This document shows, piece after piece, positions 31,347 to 40,210 of a DNA stretch of 64,000 bases. Under the pieces are notes generated by a model. It was not told where the DNA came from. It was given only the letters and a program-made list of their open reading frames with translations, and searched no databases. The stretch's first letter is position 1. Every line of letters begins with the position of its first letter. The stretch comes from Kocuria salsicia (GTDB lineage Bacteria; Actinomycetota; Actinomycetes; Actinomycetales; Micrococcaceae): contig NZ_VELE01000001.1 of NCBI RefSeq assembly GCF_007681555.1, positions 434,001-498,000 of the forward strand. The letters are read 5' to 3'. A program made the translations under genes and the position numbers.

Positions 31347-31485
31347 TGTGCGGGCCACGAGCCATCGCGAAAGCGGAGTGACCTGCGCCCCCGGGACCGG
31401 ACCCCGGCCCTGTCCGCCAGCCGCGGCAACCGGGCTCCGCGGCGGCCCCGGGCAGGGACCCGCGGGTCCACTCGTCTGCGCTGGC

Positions 31486-31908
31486 ATGGGACTGCCCGAG
31501 AAACTCGTGCCACTACGTCGGCACCGGTGGGCGCGGCTCGCGCTGGCGCCCGCGAACACTTCCATCCCCCGGGGGGGCAGGGGTGGGAATGGCCTGCGGC
31601 TCGTGCACTACGGCATGGGCACCGTGGTCGACGCCGAGGTCACCCTGGGCGATCGGTTGCGGATCGACCAGAACGTGATCATCGGTCGGCAGGACGCGCA
31701 TCTGCCCCGCGAGCAGTCCCCGTTCGGGCGGCTGCACTTCGGGGACGACGCCGTGCTCTTCCCCGGCTGCGTGGTGCTGGGCGGGGCCAACCGGATCGGT
31801 GCGGGGAGCACCGTGGGGGACAACTCCGTGCTCACGGGCGACACCGGTGAGAACGAGATCTGGGCCGGAAGTCCGGCCCGCAAGGTGGGTGTGCGCTCCG
31901 ACGGGTGA
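31486..31908 (+). CDS. Hexapeptide-repeat acyltransferase, serine acetyltransferase-like
   Basis: The 140-residue product has the left-handed beta-helix pattern (GLRLVHYGMGTVVDAEVTL, then repeated I/V-G-x4 steps) and the final WAGSPARKV typical of this superfamily. It resembles the catalytic part of serine acetyltransferases but lacks the long helical N-terminal domain, so substrate and acyl donor are uncertain. The histidine expected near the active site is present (LVHYG). The ATG at 31486 was preferred over an upstream GTG because the sequence before it is not protein-like. A G run at about 31570 could be an indel site. Confidence 0.65.
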   Translation: MGLPEKLVPLRRHRWARLALAPANTSIPRGGRGGNGLRLVHYGMGTVVDAEVTLGDRLRIDQNVIIGRQDAHLPREQSPFGRLHFGDDAVLFPGCVVLGGANRIGAGSTVGDNSVLTGDTGENEIWAGSPARKVGVRSDG

Positions 31909-32090
31909 GCTGAGCGGCCCCACCGGGCCGTGTGGCTGCCTGCTGCAACCCACGCCGCCGGCGCCCGTCGAACGGGACCGGTGGCGGCGTGCTCGCACCC
32001 GCAGGCGGCATCCCCGGTGACACGCCCTACTCATACGCGCATTCGAATCTATACCCCGCGCCGCCGACCGTTCACGGGTCCGGACATGCC

Positions 32091-32122
32091 AGAAGGCCGG
32101 CTCCTTCGGGAACCGGCCTTCT
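32091..32122 (-). terminator. Terminator of the tRNA-fMet gene
   Basis: AGAAGGCCGG pairs with CCGGCCTTCT around a 12-base loop. On the minus strand the hairpin begins three bases after the tRNA CCA end. Confidence 0.75.
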
Positions 32123-32125
32123 TCG

Positions 32126-32202
32126 TGGTTGCGGGGGCAAGATTTGAACTTGCGACCTCTGGGTTATGAGCCCAGCGAGCTACCGAACTGCTCCACCCCG
32201 CG
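32126..32202 (-). tRNA. Initiator tRNA-Met (anticodon CAT)
   Basis: The 77-base gene folds into a full cloverleaf. It starts CGCGGGG with the unpaired first base and has GGG/CCC pairs in the anticodon stem, both marks of an initiator tRNA. The anticodon CAT is at complement 32166-32168, the T loop is TTCAAAT, and the CCA end is encoded at complement 32126-32128. Confidence 0.97.
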
Positions 32203-32214
32203 GCGACATCCACA

Positions 32215-32243
32215 ACTATACGGAGGGTTGGCTGGTCGTGCAA
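32215..32243 (-). promoter_or_regulatory. Promoter of the tRNA-fMet gene
   Basis: On the minus strand TTGCAC (32238-32243), exactly 17 bases, then TATAGT (32215-32220). The tRNA 5' end lies 12 bases further on. Confidence 0.8.
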
Positions 32244-32304
32244 ATCGGGGGGTTCCCCCCGCCCGGCCTCACGTTCGGCACGTCCGTCCGACGCCCGACG
32301 AGCT

Positions 32305-32338
32305 AGGGGCGGCCCCCCGGAACCCGGGAGCCGCCCCT
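32305..32338 (-). terminator. Terminator of the UPF0182 gene
   Basis: AGGGGCGGC pairs with GCCGCCCCT around a loop that itself holds CCCGG/CCGGG pairing, 18 bases after the stop. A second hairpin of GGGGGG-TT-CCCCCC lies at 32247-32260. Confidence 0.7.
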
Positions 32339-32356
32339 GGCGAGGGAAGCAGGTGC

Positions 32357-35341
32357 TCACTTCGAGGGCGAGGCGCCCTCCTGCTGCAAGGCGTCCTCGA
32401 TGGCCTGCTGCAGCCGGTCCTGGGCCTCGCCGTACTTGGCCCAGTCACCGTCCTGCCGGGCCTTGTCCGAGTCCTTCATGGCGGTGTTCGCCTTGTCCAG
32501 CGCCTCCTGGAGCGAGGCCGAGCGCTCCGCGGACGACGATGTCGAAGGGGATGGGCTCGCGGTGGCTTTGGCCCCGTCGTCGCTGGAGCCGCTCGAACTC
32601 CCACCCTGGGCCGCCTCCGCGGCCTTCTCGTCCACGCCCGCGCCCTTGTCCGTGGTGGCACCCGAATTGCCACCGAATACCTGGTCCAGCGCACCGTCGA
32701 GCGTGGGCGCGTAGCCGACCTTCTCGCCGAAGCCCACGAGGACCTTGCGCAGCGTGGGGTACGCGGCGTCGCCGGAGGACTGCACGTAGACCGGCTGGAC
32801 GTAGAGCATCCCGTCACCGGCGGGCAGCGTCAGGAGGTTGCCGTTGATCACCTCGGACGCACCCTGGCGCAGCAGGTTCAGATCCTGCGACACGTCCGTG
32901 TCCGAGTTGAACAGGTTCTGGGCCTGCCCCGGACCGGGAACCACCGATGAGCGTGGCAGCTCCAGCAGCCGCAGCTTGCCGTAGTTCTCGTCCTTTACGC
33001 CCGCCTGGCCGGTACCCGCGTCCGCGTTCGCGGAGAGGTACCCGTACATCACGTTGCGGCTGTTGCCGGACTCGTTCTGCTGGGGGATGAACGAGGAGGT
33101 GAGCGAGAAGTTCGCCTCCTTCTCCCCCGGCATCCGCATGGACAGGTAGTACGGCGGCTGCGAGACGCTGCGGTTCTGCTGGGTGGGGTCGTTGGGGACG
33201 GACCAGACGTCGTCGTTCGCGTAGAAACTGTTGGCGTCCGTGACGTGGTACCTGTTCAGCAGGTCCCGCTGGACCTTGAACATGTCCTCCGGGTACCGCA
33301 CGTGGGACATGAGGTCCGCAGACATCTCCGAGTACGGCTTCACCGTGCTCGGGAAGACCTTCTGCCAGGCCTTGAGCACCGGGTCCTCGTCATCCCAGGC
33401 GTAGAGGTCCACGGAGCCGTCGTAGGCATTGACGGTGGCCTTGACCGAGTTGCGGATGTAGTTCACCCGCTCCGGCGGCAGCGCGGCGGCCGTGCCCTGG
33501 GCGGTCTGCGTGTCCTGGGTTGCGTCCTGCAGGACTGACGGCGTGGAGTAGGGGTAGGACGCCGCGGTGGTGTACGCGTCCACGATCCACACCACCTTGT
33601 TGTCCACGATCGCCGGGTAGGGCTTCCCGTCCACTGTCAGGTACGGGGCCACCTTCTCCACGCGCTCCCGCGGGTTGCGGTCGTAGAGGATCTGGGAGTT
33701 CGGACGGACCGCGTCCGAGAGAAGCATGTCCGTGGACTGGAACTTTATGGAGTACGCGAGCTTGCTGAACAGGTTGCCCACGTTGGGCCCACCGTCACCG
33801 CTGAACGTGGTCTTCGCGTCCGCGGCGTCCCCCTCGTTGGTCTGGGGCCGGTCGAGCTCGAGCGGGGCGTCGCCCTCGCCGCCACCCACGATCGAGTACT
33901 CCGGGGAGTTCTGACCGAAGTAGATGCGCGGCTCGTAGTCGTCCGAGATCTGGCCCTTCGAGGGGATGCCAGCCTGCATGAACTGCGGCTTGCCGTCCTC
34001 CTGCACCCGTGAGCCGTAGGCCGCGACCACGCCGTAGCCGTGCGTGTAGACCACGGACTGGTTGTACCAGCCCTGGATCTGGTCCGGGTTCAGCTCGCGG
34101 GTGGCGATGACCGTGTCCTGCGTCTGGCCGTCGATGTCGTAGCGGTCCACGTTCAGGTTGTCCGCGAACTGGTAGTACGGCCGGAACTGCTGGAGCTGGG
34201 CGAACGCGGAGGAGACCACGTTCGGATCCAGCAGGCGGATGTTGGAGGTGGTCTCCGTGTCCTGACGCAGTGCGCCCTGCTCGGTCTTCGTGGTGGCGTC
34301 GTAGGGGGTGACCTCGGTGTCGTCCAGCCCGTAGGCCTGGCGGGTCATGGTGATGTTGCGCTGGATGTACTCGTTCTCGAGGGCCTGCTCCGTGGGCGTC
34401 ACTTGGAATCGCTGGATGGCCCACGGGTACAGCCCGCCGGCCACCACTGCCACCACCACGAGCATCGCGGCGCCGATCAGCGGAAGCTTCCAGCGGCCGA
34501 TGAACCCGGCCACGACGAAGAGGATGGCCACGAGGACGGCAGCGACGGCGAGGATCCCCTTGGTGGGAATCACCGCGTTGACGTCCGTGTAGAGCGCGCC
34601 CGTCCACTTGCCGGAGTTGGAGGTCAGGGTGGAGTAGCGGTCGAGCCAGAAGTTCACGGCCTGCAGGGCCAGGAACGCGGCCGCGATCGATCCCAGCTGC
34701 ACGCGGGCCGCCCGGGTGGTGTCGATCCCGCGCTCGTGGATCCTGATGCCGCCGTAGACGTAGTGCATGAGCAGCCCACCCACCCCGGCGAGCAGCAGTG
34801 CCGTCACCAGGAACCCGAGGAGCAGGCGCAGAAACGGAATGGTGAAGACGTAGAACCCTAGGTCCAGGTTGAACTGCGGATCCGTCTGCCCGAACGGCTC
34901 CTGGTTGAAGAACAGCAGCACCGTCTTCCACTGGGAGGCGATCGTGGAGGCGGCGAAGAGCCCGAAGATCACGGGCACTGCCACCATGACGACCTTGCGC
35001 ACCGGGTCCAGCGCCTGCTGGTACTTCTGCATGTTCTCGCTGATCCGCTCCTCACCGCGGGGGCGGTTGCGGTAGGCGAGCCACAGGCTGAGGAACATGA
35101 GGCCGGCCACGATCAGCGCGGCCACCACGAACAGCCCGACCACGGCGAGGTTCCGGGTGATGAAAACCCGCAGGTAGCCGAGCTGCTGGAACCACAGGAC
35201 GTTCGTGTAGACCTGCGTGAAGCCCACGAACAGCGCGATGAGGACCACCACCGCAATCACCGTGGGCAGCAGTGCCCCTCGTTTGCGCCGGCCCGTCGCG
35301 GACCTGCTGGATGGACGGGGGGATGTGGATCCGGCGGTCAC
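32357..35341 (-). CDS. UPF0182-family large membrane protein
   Basis: The 994-residue product has an N-terminal basic segment, about seven membrane segments in the first 330 residues (starting LLPTVIAVVVLIALFVGF), a very large extracytoplasmic domain and an Ala/Ser/Glu-rich C-terminal tail. This is a widespread actinobacterial family of unknown function. The GTG start has an ACGAGG site upstream. It is adjacent to the PDZ-Lon protease gene, the same pairing as in mycobacteria. Confidence 0.93.
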   Translation of the reverse strand: MTAGSTSPRPSSRSATGRRKRGALLPTVIAVVVLIALFVGFTQVYTNVLWFQQLGYLRVFITRNLAVVGLFVVAALIVAGLMFLSLWLAYRNRPRGEERISENMQKYQQALDPVRKVVMVAVPVIFGLFAASTIASQWKTVLLFFNQEPFGQTDPQFNLDLGFYVFTIPFLRLLLGFLVTALLLAGVGGLLMHYVYGGIRIHERGIDTTRAARVQLGSIAAAFLALQAVNFWLDRYSTLTSNSGKWTGALYTDVNAVIPTKGILAVAAVLVAILFVVAGFIGRWKLPLIGAAMLVVVAVVAGGLYPWAIQRFQVTPTEQALENEYIQRNITMTRQAYGLDDTEVTPYDATTKTEQGALRQDTETTSNIRLLDPNVVSSAFAQLQQFRPYYQFADNLNVDRYDIDGQTQDTVIATRELNPDQIQGWYNQSVVYTHGYGVVAAYGSRVQEDGKPQFMQAGIPSKGQISDDYEPRIYFGQNSPEYSIVGGGEGDAPLELDRPQTNEGDAADAKTTFSGDGGPNVGNLFSKLAYSIKFQSTDMLLSDAVRPNSQILYDRNPRERVEKVAPYLTVDGKPYPAIVDNKVVWIVDAYTTAASYPYSTPSVLQDATQDTQTAQGTAAALPPERVNYIRNSVKATVNAYDGSVDLYAWDDEDPVLKAWQKVFPSTVKPYSEMSADLMSHVRYPEDMFKVQRDLLNRYHVTDANSFYANDDVWSVPNDPTQQNRSVSQPPYYLSMRMPGEKEANFSLTSSFIPQQNESGNSRNVMYGYLSANADAGTGQAGVKDENYGKLRLLELPRSSVVPGPGQAQNLFNSDTDVSQDLNLLRQGASEVINGNLLTLPAGDGMLYVQPVYVQSSGDAAYPTLRKVLVGFGEKVGYAPTLDGALDQVFGGNSGATTDKGAGVDEKAAEAAQGGSSSGSSDDGAKATASPSPSTSSSAERSASLQEALDKANTAMKDSDKARQDGDWAKYGEAQDRLQQAIEDALQQEGASPSK

Positions 35342-35449
35342 TGCATACCTCGTAGATTCCTGGGCGCGGCTGACGGTCTGTCGACGATCAGTGTCAACCT
35401 TATTGTGCTGAGCCCTTCTGACACGCGCAATTGCGCGGTGTCGGAGGTG

Positions 35450-36532
35450 TCACCGCGTGCCGCAGCTGGGCAGGTCCGTGACGTTGCCTGCGGCGGCGTG
35501 CTCCACCGAGTTCACGGCCTCGCCCAGGGTGTTCACCTCCACCACGGTGAGCCCGTCCGGGACGTGGTCCACCACCTCGTCGCAGTTCTGCGATGGCGCC
35601 AGGAAGTAGGTGGCCCCTGCGTCCTTGGCGCCCTCGAGCTTCTGGCGGATGCCTCCGATGGGACCCACCGTGCCGTCCGGGGAAATGGTCCCGGTCCCTG
35701 CGATGTGCTGGTCTCCTGCCATGGACCCGGGGGTGAGCTCCTCGATGATCCCGAGCGCGAACATCATGCCCGCGCTGGGTCCGCCCACCTGGTCGAGCTG
35801 GAAGTCCACGTCCACGGGGAAGTCGTAGTGGGGCACAAGGTACACGCCGAGCTGCCAGCGCGAATCGTCCGCATCCCGGGTGAGGGCCACGTGCCGGGTG
35901 GTCTCCTTCCCGTCCCTGCGCACCGTGATCTCGGCACCCCTGGCCCCGGCGGCATCCAGCTGCTTGCGAAGCCCGTCCAGGGACGTGACGCGCGTGCCGT
36001 TCACGGACACAAGCTCGTCCCCCGCCTGCAGGACGCCCTCCGCAGGCCCGCTGGCCACGAGTGCGTGCACGGTGAGCGTGGTGGTGAAGGGCTTGCCCAG
36101 GTAGGTCATGGCCGCGGCCACAGAGTCCTCCTGGGACGTGGTCATGGCAACGGCGTTGGACTCGTCCACCTGCTGGCCCGTGGTCTGCGGCGGGTAGAGC
36201 GTGTCCTCGGGAAGCACGGCCTCCGTGGGGTCCAGCCAGCCGAGGATCGCGTTGATGGAGTTGATCCGGCCGGAGGGCCCACCCTGGACGTAGACCGTGG
36301 TGAGGTCCAGCTGGCCGTTGCTCGGGTAGGTCTCGGCGCCCGTGATCTTCACGAGCTGCTTGTCGTCGTGGCTGCCCACGGTGTTGAACGTGGGTCCGGC
36401 GGCCTCGACCACGTACGGTGCGGGCAGCACCACACCGGCCACGAGCAGCACGCTCATACCGGCGAGCGCCGCCGAGGGCAACGACGGCCGTCGCACGCGT
36501 GCGCGCCACCGCCCCTTCTGCTCAGCTGTCAC
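35450..36532 (-). CDS. Membrane-anchored PDZ and Lon-type (S16) protease
   Basis: The 360-residue product has a membrane anchor (about 20-43), a PDZ domain (about 145-220) and a C-terminal Lon proteolytic domain with the Ser-Lys dyad: Ser253 in GGPSAGMM and Lys298 in IGGIRQK. There is no AAA domain, so it is not an ATP-dependent Lon. The GTG start has GGGAA upstream; a longer frame to 36742 was rejected. It is divergent from the DUF2342 protease gene, as in mycobacteria. Confidence 0.9.
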   Translation of the reverse strand: MTAEQKGRWRARVRRPSLPSAALAGMSVLLVAGVVLPAPYVVEAAGPTFNTVGSHDDKQLVKITGAETYPSNGQLDLTTVYVQGGPSGRINSINAILGWLDPTEAVLPEDTLYPPQTTGQQVDESNAVAMTTSQEDSVAAAMTYLGKPFTTTLTVHALVASGPAEGVLQAGDELVSVNGTRVTSLDGLRKQLDAAGARGAEITVRRDGKETTRHVALTRDADDSRWQLGVYLVPHYDFPVDVDFQLDQVGGPSAGMMFALGIIEELTPGSMAGDQHIAGTGTISPDGTVGPIGGIRQKLEGAKDAGATYFLAPSQNCDEVVDHVPDGLTVVEVNTLGEAVNSVEHAAAGNVTDLPSCGTR

Positions 36533-36612
36533 GTCTCGTTCCCTTCCCGCGGCCTCCTGGACCGCCCCATGGTACTCGGCGCGCCGCGCCCCGCTCCCCC
36601 CTGGTACGGGGT

Positions 36613-36645
36613 GACGACGCCGCGGGGTCGCCACGCGGCGTCGTC
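36613..36645. repeat. 12-bp-arm hairpin GACGACGCCGCG
   Basis: GACGACGCCGCG (36613-36624) pairs perfectly with CGCGGCGTCGTC (36634-36645) around a nine-base loop. The arms share 11 bases with the inverted repeat at 23011-23081. Lying between divergent genes, it is not an obvious terminator. Confidence 0.55.
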
Positions 36646-36835
36646 GTGCCCGGCACGTGCCCTCCCCCGCAGTCCCTGGGACGACGTCGCCCGGGTTGTG
36701 GACAGCTCCCCCGGCCAGTGGGTGCGGCAACCCCCTTGCCATGCGTCCCGGCGCCCATTCTCAAGTGGCTTGCAGGACCTGAGCCGTCAGCGAACCGGGA
36801 GCGGGAACAGTGGTTCGGGCTGGGGCCCTCCCGAT

Positions 36836-36857
36836 AGTCTGGAAGCAGTCCCAGACT
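36836..36857 (+). promoter_or_regulatory. Inverted repeat in front of the DUF2342 gene
   Basis: AGTCTGG (36836-36842) and CCAGACT (36851-36857) are separated by eight bases and overlap the possible -10. It could be an operator or an RNA hairpin in the leader. Confidence 0.4.
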
Positions 36858-36879
36858 TCTTTCGATGATTGGCGGTCCC

Positions 36880-38469
36880 ATGCCTTCGAATCCTCCCAAC
36901 GACGAGAACGGGGAGAACCCCAAAGACCCGTTCCAGGAGATGTTCGAACGTCTGCTTGGCTCCGGCGCCATGAAGCCCGGTGACATGCCCGCCGGGATGC
37001 CCGTGGACCCGCAGGCCATGTCCATGATGTTCCAGCAGATCCGGTCCATGATGAGCTCCTCCGGCAGCGGTGAACCCGTGAACTGGGAGCTGGCCCACCA
37101 GAACGCCCGGCAGGCCGCCGCCCAGAAGGGCGATCCGTCCGTCACGGAGAAGCAGAAGGGCGCCGTGAGCGACGCCATGAAGCTCGCGGACCTGTGGCTC
37201 ACGGAGAAGACCGCGTTCGGGGAGGCCCCGGTGCTGCCGTCCGCGTGGTCGCGAGCCGAGTGGGTAGAGGCCACGTGGCAGACGTGGCAGGAGATGTCCG
37301 CGCCGGTGGCCACCTCGGTGTCCAAGGCCATGACGGAGGCCCTCACCCAGCAGCTTCCGCCGGAGCTCTCCCAGGCCATGGGCGGTGCGGACCTCTCCGG
37401 GATGCTCGCCGGTGCCGGGTCCATGATGTTCGGCATGCAGCTCGGTCAGGCGGTGGGCGCGCTGTCGTGCGAGGTGCTCTCCTCCACGGACGTGGGGATC
37501 CCCCTGGCCAAGGACAAGTGCGCCCTGGTGCCGTCCAACGTGGCCGAGTTCAGCGAGGGGCTGGACCTGCCCGCCTCGGACGTCATGCTCTACCTGGCCA
37601 TCCGCGAGGCCGCCCACACGCGCCTGTTCCACGGCGTCGCCTGGTTGCGCCAGTACGTGCTGGACCTCATCACGGCCTTCGCCTCCGAGATCCACATCGA
37701 CATGGAGCGCATCGAGTCCATCGCCCAGGAGCTGGACCCCTCGGACCCCTCCGGCATCCAGGACGCCCTGACCTCCGGGGTCTTCAGCCCCGAGATGACG
37801 CCCAGCCAGGAGGCCACGCTGGCCAAGCTGGAGACCGTTCTCGCGCTCATCGAGGGCTGGGTCAACAGGGTCACTGTGGCCGCCACGCAGAACATCCCGT
37901 CCGCTCCCGCCCTCACCGAGATGATGGCGCGGCGCCGCGCGGAGGGCGGGCCCGCCGAGCGCACCTTCGGCTCCCTGGTGGGTCTCGAGCTGCGGCCACG
38001 CAGACTGCGCGAGGCGGCCGCCTTCTGGGCGTACCTGGAGGAGCAGCGCGGCACCACCGAGCGGGACGGCCTCTGGGAGTCCCCCGAGCTGCTGCCCACC
38101 GACGAGGACCTCGACGACCCCCAGGGCTTCGAGGAGCGCCGCGGACTGCTGACGGCCAGCGACGAGGAGATGGACGCCGCCCTCGAGAAGCTGCTCTCGG
38201 GCGGCTACGACGACGGGTCCGGGGCGTCCGGGTCGGAGACCACCGATTCGGAGGCCCCAGGTTCAGAGGCCGCCGGAGCACAAGGCAACGAATCTCAGGA
38301 CGACAGCTCCCGGAGCAGCGGGTCTGCCAACAGCGGTGCTCCGGACAGCGGGGCTTCTGACGACGGCACTGCGGACGACGGAGCTTCGAACGACGGGCCC
38401 GGGAAGAACGGGCCGCAGGGCCAGGATCCCGCCGATGGCACCGACCCCGAGGGGCCCTCCGCGCGCTGA
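36880..38469 (+). CDS. Zincin-like metalloprotease of the DUF2342 family
   Basis: The 529-residue product starts MPSNPPNDENGENPKDPFQ. The family's metal site is the non-classical IREAAHTRLF (Glu243, His246) instead of HExxH. The middle is helical, and the C-terminal 80 residues are low-complexity Ser, Asp, Gly and Ala. An in-frame ATG at 36865 is possible but has no ribosome binding site. The mycobacterial homologue also lies beside the PDZ-Lon gene. No substrate is known. Confidence 0.85.
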   Translation: MPSNPPNDENGENPKDPFQEMFERLLGSGAMKPGDMPAGMPVDPQAMSMMFQQIRSMMSSSGSGEPVNWELAHQNARQAAAQKGDPSVTEKQKGAVSDAMKLADLWLTEKTAFGEAPVLPSAWSRAEWVEATWQTWQEMSAPVATSVSKAMTEALTQQLPPELSQAMGGADLSGMLAGAGSMMFGMQLGQAVGALSCEVLSSTDVGIPLAKDKCALVPSNVAEFSEGLDLPASDVMLYLAIREAAHTRLFHGVAWLRQYVLDLITAFASEIHIDMERIESIAQELDPSDPSGIQDALTSGVFSPEMTPSQEATLAKLETVLALIEGWVNRVTVAATQNIPSAPALTEMMARRRAEGGPAERTFGSLVGLELRPRRLREAAAFWAYLEEQRGTTERDGLWESPELLPTDEDLDDPQGFEERRGLLTASDEEMDAALEKLLSGGYDDGSGASGSETTDSEAPGSEAAGAQGNESQDDSSRSSGSANSGAPDSGASDDGTADDGASNDGPGKNGPQGQDPADGTDPEGPSAR

Positions 38470-38521
38470 GACGGGGCCGGTGTCCGGCGGACCGGCCACC
38501 ACGGGTCCGCCGGGTCTGTTC

Positions 38522-38632
38522 GGTCCACCAGGTGTGCTCGGTGCGCTCGATCCGCCGGGTCTCCTTGACCTGCCCTGCTCTCCCGATCCGCTGAGAACGC
38601 GGTGGTCCACCAGACGCGGCTGGGTCCACCAG
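38522..38632. repeat. Three copies of GGTCCACCAG between convergent genes
   Basis: The ten-mer occurs at 38522-38531, 38604-38613 and 38623-38632, with CCGCCGGGTCT also repeated between them. It looks like decayed low-complexity sequence after the protease tail. Confidence 0.5.
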
Positions 38633-38642
38633 GCGCCGTGCG

Positions 38643-38671
38643 GGCCCCGGGCACGACGCCAGCCCGGGGCC
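38643..38671 (-). terminator. Terminator hairpin at the end of the YgjP-like gene
   Basis: GGCCCCGGGC pairs with GCCCGGGGCC around a nine-base loop, touching the stop codon. Confidence 0.55.
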
Positions 38672-39264
38672 TACCGGGGCTGAGTACTGGCAACGCTATC
38701 CTCGGGCTCCCCGGCCCCGTGACGCTCTGCCCATGCGACGCCGTCCAAGAACTGGGCGGCGTCGTTCGCTCTGGGATGGCGCCGCGCCAGCTCCCAGAAG
38801 CGCTCGTTGTGGTGCGCCTCCAGCAGGTGGACGAGTTCGTGCAGCACCACGGTCTCAAGAACCCATGAGGGCGCGTCCGCGAGGCGCCGGGCAATCCTGA
38901 TGGTTCCCGTGCTGGGCGTGGCCGAGCCCCAGCGCGTGTGCTGCCGCGCGGACCACCGCACGCTCGTGGGTCGCGCCGCGCCGTCCAGGTACGTGCGGGA
39001 CAGCCGCTGGGCCATCTCCTCCAGCGCGGTGTCGGTCGATCGCTGCCGGGCCGCGGCCTCCGCCGTCCGACGCTTCGCCACCACCTTGGGGACCAGCGTG
39101 CTGCTCCAGTGCGCGATCTGCGCCCGGGTGGCCCGCTGGGGCACCGCAAGTACGATCGCCTCCCCGCTGAAGTGGGCGCTCACGGTCTTGGTGCGTCGCG
39201 CGCTGCGCTGCACGATGATCTCCGGCATGTCCTGCGCCTGCTGGGGGGCTCGTCTCCTGGGCAT
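38671..39264 (-). CDS. YgjP-like metallopeptidase
   Basis: The 197-residue product has the zinc motif HELVH (142-146) followed by HHNERFW, the signature of the YgjP/WSS group (DUF45), and an upstream RWGSATPSTGTIRI segment. Related domains act as SprT/Wss1-like proteases, but the bacterial role is unknown. ATG 39264 was chosen; ATG 39228 is a possible shorter start. It is divergent from the ThiF-like gene. Confidence 0.85.
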   Translation of the reverse strand: MPRRRAPQQAQDMPEIIVQRSARRTKTVSAHFSGEAIVLAVPQRATRAQIAHWSSTLVPKVVAKRRTAEAAARQRSTDTALEEMAQRLSRTYLDGAARPTSVRWSARQHTRWGSATPSTGTIRIARRLADAPSWVLETVVLHELVHLLEAHHNERFWELARRHPRANDAAQFLDGVAWAERHGAGEPEDSVASTQPR

Positions 39265-39368
39265 GTCACCAGTCCACCACCCCACCCGGGCGTGGCCAAA
39301 GCCGATCCGCCCTGTGGATTACCCGCGGCGCCTGGCCCGGCGCCTGGTTCGCGTCGAACAGTGGTGCC

Positions 39369-40184
39369 ATGACTCAGCGCACGTCCACCGTCCGCGCCAC
39401 CTCGGCATCACCACCCAAAAACTTCGCGGGGCCGGGCGCCGCCGTGCCGAGGGTGGACGATGTCCGGGTGCTCCTCACCGGGCTCGACCCGCTCGCGGCG
39501 GCGGTGGCCCTCGCCCTGGCGGACGCCGGGGTCTGTCTCTTCGACGTCAACGACCGGTCTCGCGTGCTCGCCCTGGACGCCCTCGACGGGCCCTACCCCG
39601 CGCAGACGGAAGGACTGCCCCGGGAGCTCGCCATGCGCGCCATGCTCCGGCGGCGCTCCCCGCGCTGCGTGCCCCTCACCGCGCCGGAGCTCTTTCCGAG
39701 CGCCGCCGTGGGCGGGGCAGTCGCGGTCCACGCGTGGTCGGTGGCGGGCGATCTCCTGGCGGATCTCAGAGAGCCCCCGGTGCCGGACGTGGATGGGCAC
39801 CTGCCCACCCTCACGGTGCTCACGGACGGCGCGTGCGTGGTGCGCTGGCCCGTGACGGACTGGGCGCACCGGCCGTGCCGCAGCTGCGTGACCGGTGCTG
39901 CCCGCCACGCCCGCGCGTTCGTCCGCGAGCACCCGCTGGTGGCGACCGCACCCGCCCTCTCGGAACGCGCGCAGCCCTTCCGCCGGGTGACCCGCACCGT
40001 GGTGGCAGGCGAGATCGCGGGAATCCTGCTGTCCCTCGCGCTCGGTTTCGACGACGCCGCGGAGCTCGGTGAACCTCCAGCGGGACAGTGCCTCGCGGGG
40101 CCCACCCTGCACCACGGCCTGCGGCGGATTCTGCTGCCGCCCGAGCCCGGATGCCTGTGCTCGCTGTCCTTCATGGGCCCGTGA
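39369..40184 (+). CDS. ThiF/E1-like protein, degenerate
   Basis: The 271-residue product has a Rossmann-like start (VLLTGLDPLAAAVALALADAG, divided around residue 40) where a ThiF enzyme would have GxGGxG, and two cysteine pairs (CRSC near 177 and CLC near 264) that could bind zinc. The nucleotide-binding glycines are reduced, so adenylation activity is doubtful. A related gene occupies the same place in mycobacteria. ATG lies just after a GTGGTGCC stretch with no strong ribosome binding site. Confidence 0.6.
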   Translation: MTQRTSTVRATSASPPKNFAGPGAAVPRVDDVRVLLTGLDPLAAAVALALADAGVCLFDVNDRSRVLALDALDGPYPAQTEGLPRELAMRAMLRRRSPRCVPLTAPELFPSAAVGGAVAVHAWSVAGDLLADLREPPVPDVDGHLPTLTVLTDGACVVRWPVTDWAHRPCRSCVTGAARHARAFVREHPLVATAPALSERAQPFRRVTRTVVAGEIAGILLSLALGFDDAAELGEPPAGQCLAGPTLHHGLRRILLPPEPGCLCSLSFMGP

Positions 40185-40210
40185 AGCGTGTCGCCTGGGC
40201 CCGCGGTGGG

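Larger units (their letters stand above)
36533..36879. other. 347-base divergent intergenic region between two protease genes
   Basis: No gene is seen. It holds the hairpin at 36613-36645 and the dyad at 36836-36857. A possible plus-strand -10, TAGTCT, is at 36835-36840. Promoters for both genes must lie here. Confidence 0.5.
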
